A DNA stretch of 34,302 nucleotides from Rhizobium sp. Q54. GTDB lineage: Bacteria; Pseudomonadota; Alphaproteobacteria; Reyranellales; Reyranellaceae. Positions 1 through 7,812 of this stretch are shown here, piece after piece; position 1 is the stretch's first letter, and the number at the start of each line of letters is the position of its first letter. Both the position numbers and the translations under genes were made by a program. The notes below the pieces were generated by a model, which worked only from the letters and a program-made list of their open reading frames with translations, did no database searches and was not told the origin of the DNA. Location: assembly GCA_945903635.1 (NCBI GenBank), contig CAMDOT010000038.1, positions 1 through 34,302 on the forward strand, in the 5' to 3' direction.

Positions 1-1
1 C

Positions 2-913
2 TGGCTGTCGCGCCTGCGCGACGGCCTCTCCAAATCGACCAAGCGGGTTACCGAGAGCATCACCGGGCTCTTCACCAAGAAGAAGCTCGACCAGCAGACG
101 CTGGACGATCTCGAGGATGCGCTGATCCAGGCCGATCTCGGCGTCAGCGTTGCGGCCCGGCTGATCGGGAAGCTGGGCAAGGAGCGCTTCGGCAAGGAAG
201 TGACTGACGAAGAAGTGCGTGCGGCCTTCGCCGACGACATCGCCGAGATCCTTCAGCCCGTCGCGATGCCGCTCGTTATCGACACCGTGCGCAAGCCGCA
301 CGTCGTGCTGGTGGTGGGCGTCAATGGCAGCGGCAAGACCACGACCATCGCCAAGCTGGCGAATCTTTATAAGCGCGAAGGCCGCAAGGTGATGCTGGCC
401 GCCGGCGATACCTTCCGCGCCGCCGCCGTTGAGCAGCTCAAGGTGTGGGGCGATCGCGCCGGCGTGCCGGTGATCTCCCGGGACACCGGTGCCGATGCGG
501 CTGGCCTCGCCTACGAGGCGCTGGAGCGCGCCAAGGCCGATGGCTGCGACGTGTTGCTGATCGACACCGCCGGTCGCTTGCACAACAAGACCAACCTGAT
601 GGACGAATTGGCCAAGATCGTGCGTGTGATCCGCAAGCTCGATGCGGAAGCGCCGCATTCCTGCCTGCTGGTTCTCGACGCCACCACCGGCCAGAACGCC
701 CATGCCCAGGTCGAGACGTTCAAGACGCTGTCGCCGGTCGATGCGCTGGTCGTGACCAAGCTCGACGGCAGCGCCAAGGGCGGCGTGCTGGTGGCGCTGG
801 CCGAGAAGTTCAAGCTGCCCGTCGTCGCCATCGGCGTCGGCGAGGGGATCGACGATTTGAGACCGTTCGAGGCGCGGGCCTTCGCGCGCGGATTGATGGG
901 GCTGCCGGCATGA
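2..913 (+). CDS. ftsY: Signal recognition particle receptor FtsY (5' end missing)
   Basis: FtsY is the SRP receptor GTPase that docks ribosome-nascent chain complexes carrying membrane proteins at the inner membrane. The reading frame is open from base 2, so the true start lies upstream of the window; 303 residues are visible. The helical N domain (about nt 2-270) is followed by the G domain with the P-loop GVNGSGKTT (about nt 316-345), the DTAGR switch motif (nt 562-576) and TKLDGSAKGG (about nt 755-785), which gives guanine specificity. The C terminus is complete. Its stop codon overlaps the ATG of the next gene (ATGA), so the two are probably translationally coupled. The acidic A domain found in many FtsY proteins cannot be judged here. 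Identification is very secure. Confidence 0.97.
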   Translation, partial: WLSRLRDGLSKSTKRVTESITGLFTKKKLDQQTLDDLEDALIQADLGVSVAARLIGKLGKERFGKEVTDEEVRAAFADDIAEILQPVAMPLVIDTVRKPHVVLVVGVNGSGKTTTIAKLANLYKREGRKVMLAAGDTFRAAAVEQLKVWGDRAGVPVISRDTGADAAGLAYEALERAKADGCDVLLIDTAGRLHNKTNLMDELAKIVRVIRKLDAEAPHSCLLVLDATTGQNAHAQVETFKTLSPVDALVVTKLDGSAKGGVLVALAEKFKLPVVAIGVGEGIDDLRPFEARAFARGLMGLPA

Positions 914-1506
914 CCGAGAAGGTGGAAGAGCAGGGCGGCATGCGGAAGCTTTACGCCACCGCGCTGGAACTTGGGCCGCTGGTGCTGTTCTTCATCGCCA
1001 ACGGCCGCTGGGGCATCTACTGGGGCACCGGCATCTTCATCGTGGCAACGTCGATCGCGCTGCCCTGCTACCGCTTGCTGGAGAAGCGCTGGCCCATCAT
1101 GCCGCTGGTTGGCGGCTTCTTCGTTCTGGTGTTCGGCGGTCTCACGATCTGGCTGCAGGACGACACCTTCATCAAGCTGAAGCCCACCATCGTGAACTGC
1201 CTGTTCGGTACGATCCTGGGCGGCGGCCTGCTGCTGTTTCGACGGCCGCTGCTGAAGCCGCTGTTCGGCACGGCGTTCCGCCTCACCGACGAGGGTTGGT
1301 ACAAGCTCACGCTGCGCTGGACGCTGTTCTTCTTCGTGCTGGCGGCGGTCAACGAAGTGATGTGGCGCCACTTCCCGACCGACACCTGGATCGCCAGCAA
1401 GATGTTCCTGAGCTTTCCGCTGACGCTCGTTTTCGCCTTCCTCCAGGTGCCGCTGCTTAAGCGCTACTGGGACGGCGCCGACAATCCTTTCGCCAGGGGA
1501 AGCTGA
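910..1506 (+). CDS. yciB: YciB/IspZ-type inner membrane protein (septation protein A)
   Basis: A 198-residue polytopic inner-membrane protein of the YciB/IspZ (septation protein A) family, which is linked to cell-envelope integrity and division; its biochemical activity is unknown. Family signs are the early ELGPLVLFFIANGRWGIYWG block, the TDEGWYKLTLRW block near residue 120 and about five hydrophobic segments spread through the protein. The ATG at 910 overlaps the ftsY stop by four bases, and this choice gives the usual family length (about 180-200). A longer in-frame opening upstream to 445 is the alternative-frame shadow of ftsY. Co-location with ftsY is common in alphaproteobacteria. It ends 3 bp from the end of the convergent IclR gene. 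Confidence 0.93.
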   Translation: MTEKVEEQGGMRKLYATALELGPLVLFFIANGRWGIYWGTGIFIVATSIALPCYRLLEKRWPIMPLVGGFFVLVFGGLTIWLQDDTFIKLKPTIVNCLFGTILGGGLLLFRRPLLKPLFGTAFRLTDEGWYKLTLRWTLFFFVLAAVNEVMWRHFPTDTWIASKMFLSFPLTLVFAFLQVPLLKRYWDGADNPFARGS

Positions 1507-1509
1507 CCC

Positions 1510-2310
1510 TCAGAGCAGCTGGGGCGTTAGCGGTTCCGTTTCTTCGCGCAGCGCCGTCAGGTATTTCTCGGCGAAGGAACCGATCGAGGAGTCCTCGACC
1601 CAGGCAGCGACGCAGACAGCGGCGATCGTGGCGCCATCGTAGCGCCTCAACGGCACGGCGATGGCATGAAAGCCGCGGCGCAGCTCCTGCGCGGTGACGG
1701 CATAGCCCTGCTGGCGGACATGCAGGATTTCCGCGCGCAGCGCCTTTTTGTCGGTGACGGTGAAGTCCGTCATGACCTTGGGCTCGAGATGGTCGAGCCA
1801 GCTATCGAGCGTCTCGTCCGGCAGCTGGCTCAGGATGGCGCGGCCCGCCGCCGTGTTAAAGGCAGGCCGCCTGAGGCCGATCGTGGGGGCGAGCACGTCC
1901 GGTCGGCCGTGCAGGGAATGGGCGATCATGACGATGTCGTAGCCGTCCAGGACGGCGGCAAAGCAGGATTGCTCGGTGCGGTCGCCAAGCCGTTCACAGG
2001 CCGGCTGGACGATTGTCGAAACCATGTTGGAGCCGAGATAGGCCGAGGCCAGCTCCATGATGCGCGGTGTCAGGCGGAAGGTGCGGCCGTCGCTAGCCGC
2101 CATGCCGAGGCAGGTGAGGGTATAGAGCGCGCGGCGCACGCTGGGCTTGGGTAGGTCGGTCGCCCGGGCGACATCGCTCAAGGTCAGGTGGTTCTTCTCA
2201 CGCCCGAAGGCTGCGATGACCCGCAGGCCTCGCGCGAAAGCTTCGAGGAAATCGGGCCCGTAGCCGCTCGCCGCCCGCTTTTCGGCATCCGCCGCCCGCA
2301 ATCGTGCCAT
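1510..2310 (-). CDS. IclR-family transcriptional regulator
   Basis: A 266-residue IclR-type regulator. An N-terminal winged helix-turn-helix (about residues 25-85, with LTLSDVARATDLPKPSVRRAL as helices 2-3) is followed by an effector-binding domain (about 95-255). The subfamily resembles PcaR/PobR-type regulators of aromatic catabolism. The ATG at 2310 is preceded by a GAGAGAG ribosome site. The gene is last in a same-strand run behind the Rieske oxygenase and the ABC transporter genes, 31 bp after the ATPase stop, so it probably controls that operon and itself. The inferred target is the 17-nt palindrome at 7684-7700. Its effector would be the transported or oxidised compound; nothing in the sequence identifies it. 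Confidence 0.92.
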   Translation of the reverse strand: MARLRAADAEKRAASGYGPDFLEAFARGLRVIAAFGREKNHLTLSDVARATDLPKPSVRRALYTLTCLGMAASDGRTFRLTPRIMELASAYLGSNMVSTIVQPACERLGDRTEQSCFAAVLDGYDIVMIAHSLHGRPDVLAPTIGLRRPAFNTAAGRAILSQLPDETLDSWLDHLEPKVMTDFTVTDKKALRAEILHVRQQGYAVTAQELRRGFHAIAVPLRRYDGATIAAVCVAAWVEDSSIGSFAEKYLTALREETEPLTPQLL

Positions 2311-2341
2311 TCACTCTCTCCCAAACGCGACTATTAGCGCG

Positions 2342-3442
2342 TCAGAGCGGCAGCGCCCAAGCATTGTCGGTGTCGACCAGCAGAGTGATCGTCTCGCCGA
2401 CCGCCATCGACCGCGTCGCCGGACATTCGACGTTGAACCGCATTCCCGCCGTCTCGACCACGAGCGAGCGGCGCGGCCCGCGGAAGACGCCGTCGACCAC
2501 CCGGCCCGGCCAGGCGAGCTGTCCACTCGAGGCGGGCGCGTCCGGCCCGGCCAGGGTGACATCCTCGGGCCGGACCATCACCAGCACGATATCGCCGCGG
2601 TGAAATTCCCGGCCGGTCCGGCAGACACCATTCCAGTTGGTTCCTTCGACCGTCAGGAGATATTCCCCATCGTCAGCTGGCCGGCATGCCGTGACGCTGG
2701 CCTCGATCAGGTTGGGCGTGCCGAAGAAGGTGGCGACCTCGCGGCTCGCCGGCCGCCGGTAGACGGTTTCGGGCGCACCGATCTGGAGAATGCGTCCGCG
2801 CTGCATTACGACCACCCGATCGGAGAGCGCCATGGCTTCCTCCTGGTCATGGGTGACGTAAAGGGTCGTGATCTTGAGCCGTCTTTGAAGGGCGCGGAAC
2901 TCGTCGCCCATCTGGGCACGCAGACGGGCGTCGAGATTGCTGAGCGGCTCGTCGAGCAGCAGGACTTCGGGTTCGAACACCAGCGCGCGGGCGATCGCGA
3001 CGCGTTGCTGCTGGCCGCCGGACAGCGCCGGCGCCGGCCGCTCGGCGTAGGCTTCCATCTCGACCAGCCGGAGGGCCGTCGCCACCTTGTCGCGAATCTC
3101 GGCTTTGGGAAAATGGCGCACACTCAGCGGATAGGCCACGTTGTCGAAAACCGTCATGTGCGGCCAGATCGCATAGGACTGGAACACCATGCCGAGCTTG
3201 CGCAGATCGGGCGGCACGAACAGGCCGGCCGGCGCGTCGCTCACGACGCGGCCGCCGATGACGATGCTGCCGGTGTCGTTGCGCTCCAGCCCGGCCACCA
3301 TGCGCAAGGTCGTGGTCTTGCCGCAGCCGGATGGGCCGAGCAGCGTGACGAACTCGCCATGCTCGATGGCAAGATCGATGCCGTCGACCGCCTTCACTTC
3401 GGCGAAGTGTCGGCCAACTGTGTGCAGGGAAACGCTCGGCAT
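2342..3442 (-). CDS. ABC transporter ATPase, iron/polyamine/thiamine (CUT1-like) type
   Basis: A 366-residue ATP-binding subunit that powers the importer encoded just upstream. It has Walker A GPSGCGKTT (residues 36-44), the Q-loop in VFQSYAIWPHMTV (Q88 region), signature LSGGQQQR (140-147), Walker B VLLLDEP (160-166) and an H-loop in VTHDQEEA. A C-terminal TOBE-like regulatory domain occupies about residues 240-366, as in PotA, FbpC and similar proteins. The start at 3442 (MPSVSLH) was chosen over an upstream ATG because it lies 7 bp past the binding-protein stop and starts directly at the conserved domain. Annotation pipelines often call this family Fe(3+) or spermidine/putrescine transporter; the substrate cannot be read from the ATPase. 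Confidence 0.94.
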   Translation of the reverse strand: MPSVSLHTVGRHFAEVKAVDGIDLAIEHGEFVTLLGPSGCGKTTTLRMVAGLERNDTGSIVIGGRVVSDAPAGLFVPPDLRKLGMVFQSYAIWPHMTVFDNVAYPLSVRHFPKAEIRDKVATALRLVEMEAYAERPAPALSGGQQQRVAIARALVFEPEVLLLDEPLSNLDARLRAQMGDEFRALQRRLKITTLYVTHDQEEAMALSDRVVVMQRGRILQIGAPETVYRRPASREVATFFGTPNLIEASVTACRPADDGEYLLTVEGTNWNGVCRTGREFHRGDIVLVMVRPEDVTLAGPDAPASSGQLAWPGRVVDGVFRGPRRSLVVETAGMRFNVECPATRSMAVGETITLLVDTDNAWALPL

Positions 3443-3449
3443 GTCCCAG

Positions 3450-4460
3450 CTACTTGTAGATCTGCTTGGCCAGTTCGAGCATGGCGTCCTGGCGATCGGG
3501 CGTAGTGGTGCCCAGCGCCTTGGTCGCCAGCAGGTCACGTATCTCGGGGAGGGTCTTCTCGACCACGCCCTTGACGACGGGAGCGTAGCCCGCGTTGGCG
3601 AAGACCAGCTGAGAGTCGGGTTCGAGATAGTGGTTCATGAACAACCGGGCAGCGTTGGGGTGCGGCGCTCCCTTCATCATCGTCAGGTCGAAACGGACAT
3701 AGGGCCGGCCTTCCGTCGGCACGATCGGCTTGACCGGCAGGCCCTTGAGGTTGTTGTAGTTCTGCAGCGAAAAAGGGAGGTAGAGCGGGAACTCGCCGCG
3801 CGCCACGCGCCGCTCGCTGTTGGCCAGGTCGCGCGAGAAGACCGGCTTCTGCGCCGCCAGCTTCTCATGGAACTCCTTGCCGAAGGTATCGTACGTGACG
3901 ACGAAGAACACCGCGCCGCCGCCCAGCGCGCGATAGTCGTCTGACAGGATCTTGCCCGTCCATTTGGGGTCGAGGATGTCCTTCCAACTCTTGGGTTCGT
4001 CGCCCGGCTTCACCAGGTTGCGGTTGACCATCAGGCAATAGCTGATCACCTCGGCAGGGACGCGAATGTCGTCGGCCTCATAGGGCGGCACGATGTTCTT
4101 GATGTTCGGGATCGGCCCATGCGGCTGGAAGTTGCCGTCCCGGTTCATCAGCCAGGTGGTCGTGCTGCCGTTGTGATGGATGTCGCCCAGGAACCGGCCG
4201 GCCGCCTGCTCGACGCGCACGCGCTCGCGAACCTCGCTGGCGCGCGCCTCCAGCATTTCGACCGGTATGCCGTACTTCTGCTCGAAGGCCTTGATGACCG
4301 TCTTGTGGAAAGGCGAGCCGATCGAGGCGGTGTAGATGACGAGCTTGCCTTCCTTCTTGGCTGCCTCGACGACCTTCGACCAATCGTCGGTCTGTGCCGA
4401 AGCGGGCCCGGCGAGCGCCGAGGTCGCCGCGAGCATACCCAGAACACGTCTTCTCAACAT
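3450..4460 (-). CDS. Periplasmic substrate-binding protein of ABC importer
   Basis: A 336-residue extracellular solute-binding protein (family 1, FbpA-like fold). Residues 1-22 form a signal peptide with an Arg-rich start (RRRVLG), a hydrophobic stretch and an ASA cleavage site before Gln23; the RR pair leaves Tat export possible. The mature protein opens with WSKVVEAAKKEGKLVIYT, typical of the ferric/organic-anion binding group. I see no adjacent Tyr-Tyr pair of the kind that binds iron in FbpA, so an organic ligand is more likely than ferric iron (inference). An in-frame ATG also exists at 4481, overlapping the permease stop; 4460 is preferred because GGAAGG lies just upstream and it puts the signal peptide at the N terminus. 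Confidence 0.92.
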   Translation of the reverse strand: MLRRRVLGMLAATSALAGPASAQTDDWSKVVEAAKKEGKLVIYTASIGSPFHKTVIKAFEQKYGIPVEMLEARASEVRERVRVEQAAGRFLGDIHHNGSTTTWLMNRDGNFQPHGPIPNIKNIVPPYEADDIRVPAEVISYCLMVNRNLVKPGDEPKSWKDILDPKWTGKILSDDYRALGGGAVFFVVTYDTFGKEFHEKLAAQKPVFSRDLANSERRVARGEFPLYLPFSLQNYNNLKGLPVKPIVPTEGRPYVRFDLTMMKGAPHPNAARLFMNHYLEPDSQLVFANAGYAPVVKGVVEKTLPEIRDLLATKALGTTTPDRQDAMLELAKQIYK

Positions 4461-4480
4461 GGTCCCATCCTTCCCATTCA

Positions 4481-6247
4481 TTAGAGCGTGCTGATGCGCC
4501 TCTTGATGAAGCGCAGCTGGACCCAGCGGAACACCAGGACCAGGATCAACATTGCGAGCCCGATGACGCTGACCTCCTCGGGCTTGCCGCTTACCCACAT
4601 CTTCAGCATCACCACCGACAACACTTCGGTGCCCGGTGCATAAAGGAGGATCGAGGCGCTGAGCTCGCGCATGATGCCGAAGAAGATCAGCACCCAGCCG
4701 ACCGCGAAGGCGGGCCAGGCGAGCGCGATCAGGATGCGGCCCAGCGTTTGCCACCAGCCGGCGCCGTGCACGCGCGAGCATTCCTCGATGTCTGCCGCGA
4801 TCTGCTGATAGGCGGCCGATGTGACGCGTACCGCGACCGGCGTGCCGAGAGCGATATAGGCCAACAGCAACGCCCACAGTGTCCCGTAGATCGGGATGGC
4901 ATGCGGCAGGATGGCGAAGCCCCACAGGAAGCCGATGCCCAGGACCATGCCCGGCATCATCCAGGGCAGCCAGGCCAGCACGTCGATCAACCGCCGGCCC
5001 CGCCAGCGCGTGCGCGTGGTGATGTAGGCCACGATGCCACCCAGCGCCATGGTCGCCGTGGCGCCGGTGACGCCCAGCAGCATGGTGTTGCCGAAGGCGC
5101 GCCAGAATGCGCTGTTTTCCCAGACATTGCGGTAGTGTTCGAAGGTCAGCATATCGACTTCATAGAAGCCGAAGAACTTGAAGAACGAGCTCAGCAGGAG
5201 CTGGCCGACCGGCAGCGCCACGGTCAACGCGAAGAAGACGATGCAGACGGCGAATGTCACCCAACGCATCCAGCCCAGTCGTGTAACGTTGGGCGAGTAG
5301 CCCTTGCCCGTCACCGTGGTGAAGCTGCGGCCGCGCAGCAGTCGGCTTTGCAGGACGAGCAGAAGGAACATCAATGCGAGTGCCGCGAAGCTCAGCGCCG
5401 TGGCCGACTGGTAGTCGGGCTGCGCCCGCTGGGTGATCGAATGGTAGATCGTTGTGGTGAGCACCTCGATACCGACCGGCGTGCCGAAGAAGACCGCAGA
5501 TTCGAAGGATTCTATCCCGCGGATGAAGCTCAGGATGAAGGCGCTGGTCGTGACCGGCAGCATCAGGGCCAGGGTGATGCGCCAAAAGGTCTGCCAGCGC
5601 GTGGCTCCCGACATGCGACTCGATTCCTCGAGTGCGGGGTCCATGGCGCGAAAGGCGTCGACGACGAACAGGAAGATGAACGGCGTCGAATACTGCATCA
5701 TGTGCCAGATGACGCCGCCGTAGGAGTAGACGTCGATCAGCGTGCTGTCCGTGCCGGTGAGCCATCGCCAAACCAGGTTGATGGTGCCGACCTGGGCGTT
5801 GCCCAGCATCGCCCAGGCAGTCGCGGTCAGGATGGGGGGAATGAAAAAGGGCAGCGTGATCAGCACTTCCAGCACGCCGCGCCCGGGAGTGTCGGTACGC
5901 GCCACGATCCAGGCAAGCAGGACGGCGAGCGCCAGGGCCAACACGGTCTTGACCAGCGAGATGCCGACGGTATTGGCCAACACCACCAGGTTTTCGGTCG
6001 TGGCGATACTGATATAGCCATTGAGATTGAACTCGCCTGCGATTCCCGGCGGTGTCGAATGAAGGCTGCCGTAGAGCAGCATCAGCATTGGATAGAGCGA
6101 CAGGAAACTCAGCACGAGGATCAGCGCCGTGATGCCGGCGGGCCGCCCGTAGCGGCGGAGGCCGCCAAGGGACGCGGCGACGCGGCCGGTGAAATTCGCG
6201 GCAGCAGTCACCCGGTCGGAACGCTCTTCAAGCGCGGCCGATCCCAT
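4481..6247 (-). CDS. ABC transporter permease, fused two-domain (FbpB/ThiP-like)
   Basis: A 588-residue inner-membrane permease that carries both membrane domains in one chain, as in FbpB and ThiP. Two binding-protein-dependent transport domains are visible, each with an EAA coupling loop: EESSRMSGATRWQTFWRIT in the first half and EECSRVHGAGWWQTLGRIL in the second. Roughly twelve hydrophobic segments are present. The ATG at 6247 is preceded by a strong GGGAGGAGG site; the open frame runs further upstream, but that part is repetitive Arg/Gly/Ala-rich shadow of the Rieske gene. Its stop at 4481 abuts the binding-protein gene. With the ATPase and binding protein it makes a complete importer. Confidence 0.94.
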   Translation of the reverse strand: MGSAALEERSDRVTAAANFTGRVAASLGGLRRYGRPAGITALILVLSFLSLYPMLMLLYGSLHSTPPGIAGEFNLNGYISIATTENLVVLANTVGISLVKTVLALALAVLLAWIVARTDTPGRGVLEVLITLPFFIPPILTATAWAMLGNAQVGTINLVWRWLTGTDSTLIDVYSYGGVIWHMMQYSTPFIFLFVVDAFRAMDPALEESSRMSGATRWQTFWRITLALMLPVTTSAFILSFIRGIESFESAVFFGTPVGIEVLTTTIYHSITQRAQPDYQSATALSFAALALMFLLLVLQSRLLRGRSFTTVTGKGYSPNVTRLGWMRWVTFAVCIVFFALTVALPVGQLLLSSFFKFFGFYEVDMLTFEHYRNVWENSAFWRAFGNTMLLGVTGATATMALGGIVAYITTRTRWRGRRLIDVLAWLPWMMPGMVLGIGFLWGFAILPHAIPIYGTLWALLLAYIALGTPVAVRVTSAAYQQIAADIEECSRVHGAGWWQTLGRILIALAWPAFAVGWVLIFFGIMRELSASILLYAPGTEVLSVVMLKMWVSGKPEEVSVIGLAMLILVLVFRWVQLRFIKRRISTL

Positions 6248-6309
6248 GTTCGCGCCTCCTCCCGCCGTACAGGGCGGCCCGCCGTTGGCCGCGCTGCCGG
6301 ATTTTGCGG

Positions 6310-6328
6310 CGGCTGTCTCCCGCAGCCG
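6310..6328 (-). other. Intercistronic hairpin between Rieske gene and permease
   Basis: In the 92-bp gap after the Rieske stop, CGGCTG and CAGCCG form a perfect 6-bp stem around a 7-nt loop, 11 nt past the stop codon. No T-run follows, so it is not a convincing intrinsic terminator. It could act as a 3'-end stabiliser or partial attenuator that sets enzyme above transporter expression (inference). Confidence 0.4.
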
Positions 6329-6339
6329 TCTCGCCTTGC

Positions 6340-7668
6340 CTATTCGGCCGCCAGGGCCATCCGCGTGAGCAGCCCGAGCGGGCTCTTTGCCGTCTGCAGG
6401 TTCTCGGCATAGGCGTCGAGCCAGTCGAGCTTCGCCGAGGCGATGAACGCGCCGCCACGCGCGCCGCGATAGATGTCCGGGTTGTCGACCGTGGCCGGCA
6501 CCTTCTTCTCGTTCATCAGTTCCTGCGCTGCGGTCAGCAGCCGCTTGCGCGTGATGGCGATCATGCGGTCGGAGGGCGCCAGGTGCTCGAGGCTGCGATC
6601 GACGATCTCGCCCATGCATTCCACCGCCGCCTGGTCCTGGCGGCCTATGCCCTGGATGCCGGTGTAATTGACGTTCTTCTGCATGTCGCGGTCGATGAAG
6701 TAGTCGTTCTCGCGGCGCGCCACGAGGCGATGACGGCCGTACCAGTCGTTGGTGTTGGGCAGGAACTTCACGTCGGGCGCCAGACCCGGGATCCAGTCGC
6801 CGTTCGCCAGCGTCTCCAGTGGCCGCGTCTTCTGCTTCCAGGCGACGTTGTAAGTCATGGTGTGCGTGTCATCCATCGGCACGTTCAGCGTGCACGCGAT
6901 CTGGTCCTCGAACGAACCGTTGGGCGTGAAGGTGATGAACGGGAACAGGAAGTGCGCGAAGCGGTAGTAGTACGTGCCAGGATCGGCCGGGCGATAGGCC
7001 GCATACATCGTGCCCCATTCCGTCTCCGTCGCCTTGTAGTCGGGTGCGCGGTCGCCGACGCCCCAGCGATGGATGGTGTTGGGATCGACGTCGTCCACCT
7101 TGAGGCCGCCGATGTGCAGGAAGCCGAAGTGCGAGGTGTCGATGTCGCCTTCCAGCGACTGGAACCAGTTGCATTCGCGCTGGTGGACGCGCGTGAAACG
7201 CTCCGCCTCGGGCATCATCAGGATCTCGATATTCGGCAGCGGCGGCGCTTCCTCGCGTGGGCCCATGTAGGTCCAGACGAAGCCGGCGCGCTCGACGACC
7301 TTGTAGGCCTTGGCTTTGATGCGGTGCTTGAAGTCCTGCGCCGGCGGCACGTTCGGCATGTCGAGGCAGTTGCCTTCGACGTCGAATTTCCAGCCGTGAT
7401 AGACGCAGCGCAGGCCACCTTCTTCGTTGCGCCCGAAGAACAGCGAGGCGCAGCGGTGCGGGCAGCGATGCTCCATGACGCCGATCCGGCCGTCGGTGTC
7501 GCGGAAGGCGATCAGCTGCTCGCCCAGCAGCAGGAGCCGCATCGGCTCGCCGTCCGGCTTCAATTCTTCCGAGAGACAGGCGGGAATCCAGTATTGGCGC
7601 ATCAAGTCGCCCATCGGCGTACCGGGTCCAACACGCGTCAGCAGGTCATTATTGGCTGCAGTAAGCAT
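6340..7668 (-). CDS. Rieske non-haem iron aromatic ring-hydroxylating oxygenase, alpha subunit
   Basis: A 442-residue terminal oxygenase resembling the phthalate 4,5-dioxygenase/vanillate demethylase group. The N-terminal Rieske [2Fe-2S] site is C69-x-H71 and C88-x2-H91 (in EHRCPHRC and CVYHGWKFD). The catalytic domain shows GDIDTSHFGFLH with the mononuclear-iron histidines H180 and H185. The ATG at 7668 follows a GGAGG site. It heads the operon containing an ABC importer and an IclR regulator, so the imported compound is probably its substrate or substrate precursor. No reductase or ferredoxin gene is in the window, so electrons must come from a partner encoded elsewhere. The exact substrate, and whether it adds one or two oxygens, cannot be told. 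Confidence 0.93.
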   Translation of the reverse strand: MLTAANNDLLTRVGPGTPMGDLMRQYWIPACLSEELKPDGEPMRLLLLGEQLIAFRDTDGRIGVMEHRCPHRCASLFFGRNEEGGLRCVYHGWKFDVEGNCLDMPNVPPAQDFKHRIKAKAYKVVERAGFVWTYMGPREEAPPLPNIEILMMPEAERFTRVHQRECNWFQSLEGDIDTSHFGFLHIGGLKVDDVDPNTIHRWGVGDRAPDYKATETEWGTMYAAYRPADPGTYYYRFAHFLFPFITFTPNGSFEDQIACTLNVPMDDTHTMTYNVAWKQKTRPLETLANGDWIPGLAPDVKFLPNTNDWYGRHRLVARRENDYFIDRDMQKNVNYTGIQGIGRQDQAAVECMGEIVDRSLEHLAPSDRMIAITRKRLLTAAQELMNEKKVPATVDNPDIYRGARGGAFIASAKLDWLDAYAENLQTAKSPLGLLTRMALAAE

Positions 7669-7683
7669 GGTTTCCTCCGATTT

Positions 7684-7700
7684 CGTCCGTTCAACGGACG
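7684..7700. promoter_or_regulatory. Perfect 17-nt palindrome, probable operator (IclR site?)
   Basis: CGTCCGTT, a single C, then AACGGACG: the arms are perfectly complementary. The palindrome lies about 15 bp upstream of the Rieske ATG and immediately downstream of the expected transcription start of the promoter at 7709-7737, a position where a bound repressor would block transcription. The operon's own IclR regulator is the obvious candidate (inference). Confidence 0.55.
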
Positions 7701-7708
7701 TTTGTACG

Positions 7709-7737
7709 ATGATAGCAAAGACCAGCAAATCGGGCAA
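7709..7737 (-). promoter_or_regulatory. Sigma70-like promoter of the Rieske/ABC/IclR operon
   Basis: On the minus strand, TTGCCC (7737-7732) and TATCAT (7714-7709) are separated by exactly 17 bp. The expected start is near 7702, next to the palindrome. This lies in the 144-bp gap between the S8 peptidase gene and the Rieske gene; the rest of that gap shows only a weak GC-rich hairpin, with no convincing terminator. Confidence 0.6.
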
Positions 7738-7812
7738 TCGGAGAGACCCGTTTCCGGCTCGGAAAGCGGCGGCAGTTTCCGCCCCTTCCTCGTCGGCACA
7801 TCGTTGCCGAGT

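Noticed and set aside
4394..6412. A 672-codon open frame on the plus strand opposite the ABC permease
   Set aside because: Antisense shadow of a permease with two good EAA motifs; the translation is low-complexity and charged with no family match.
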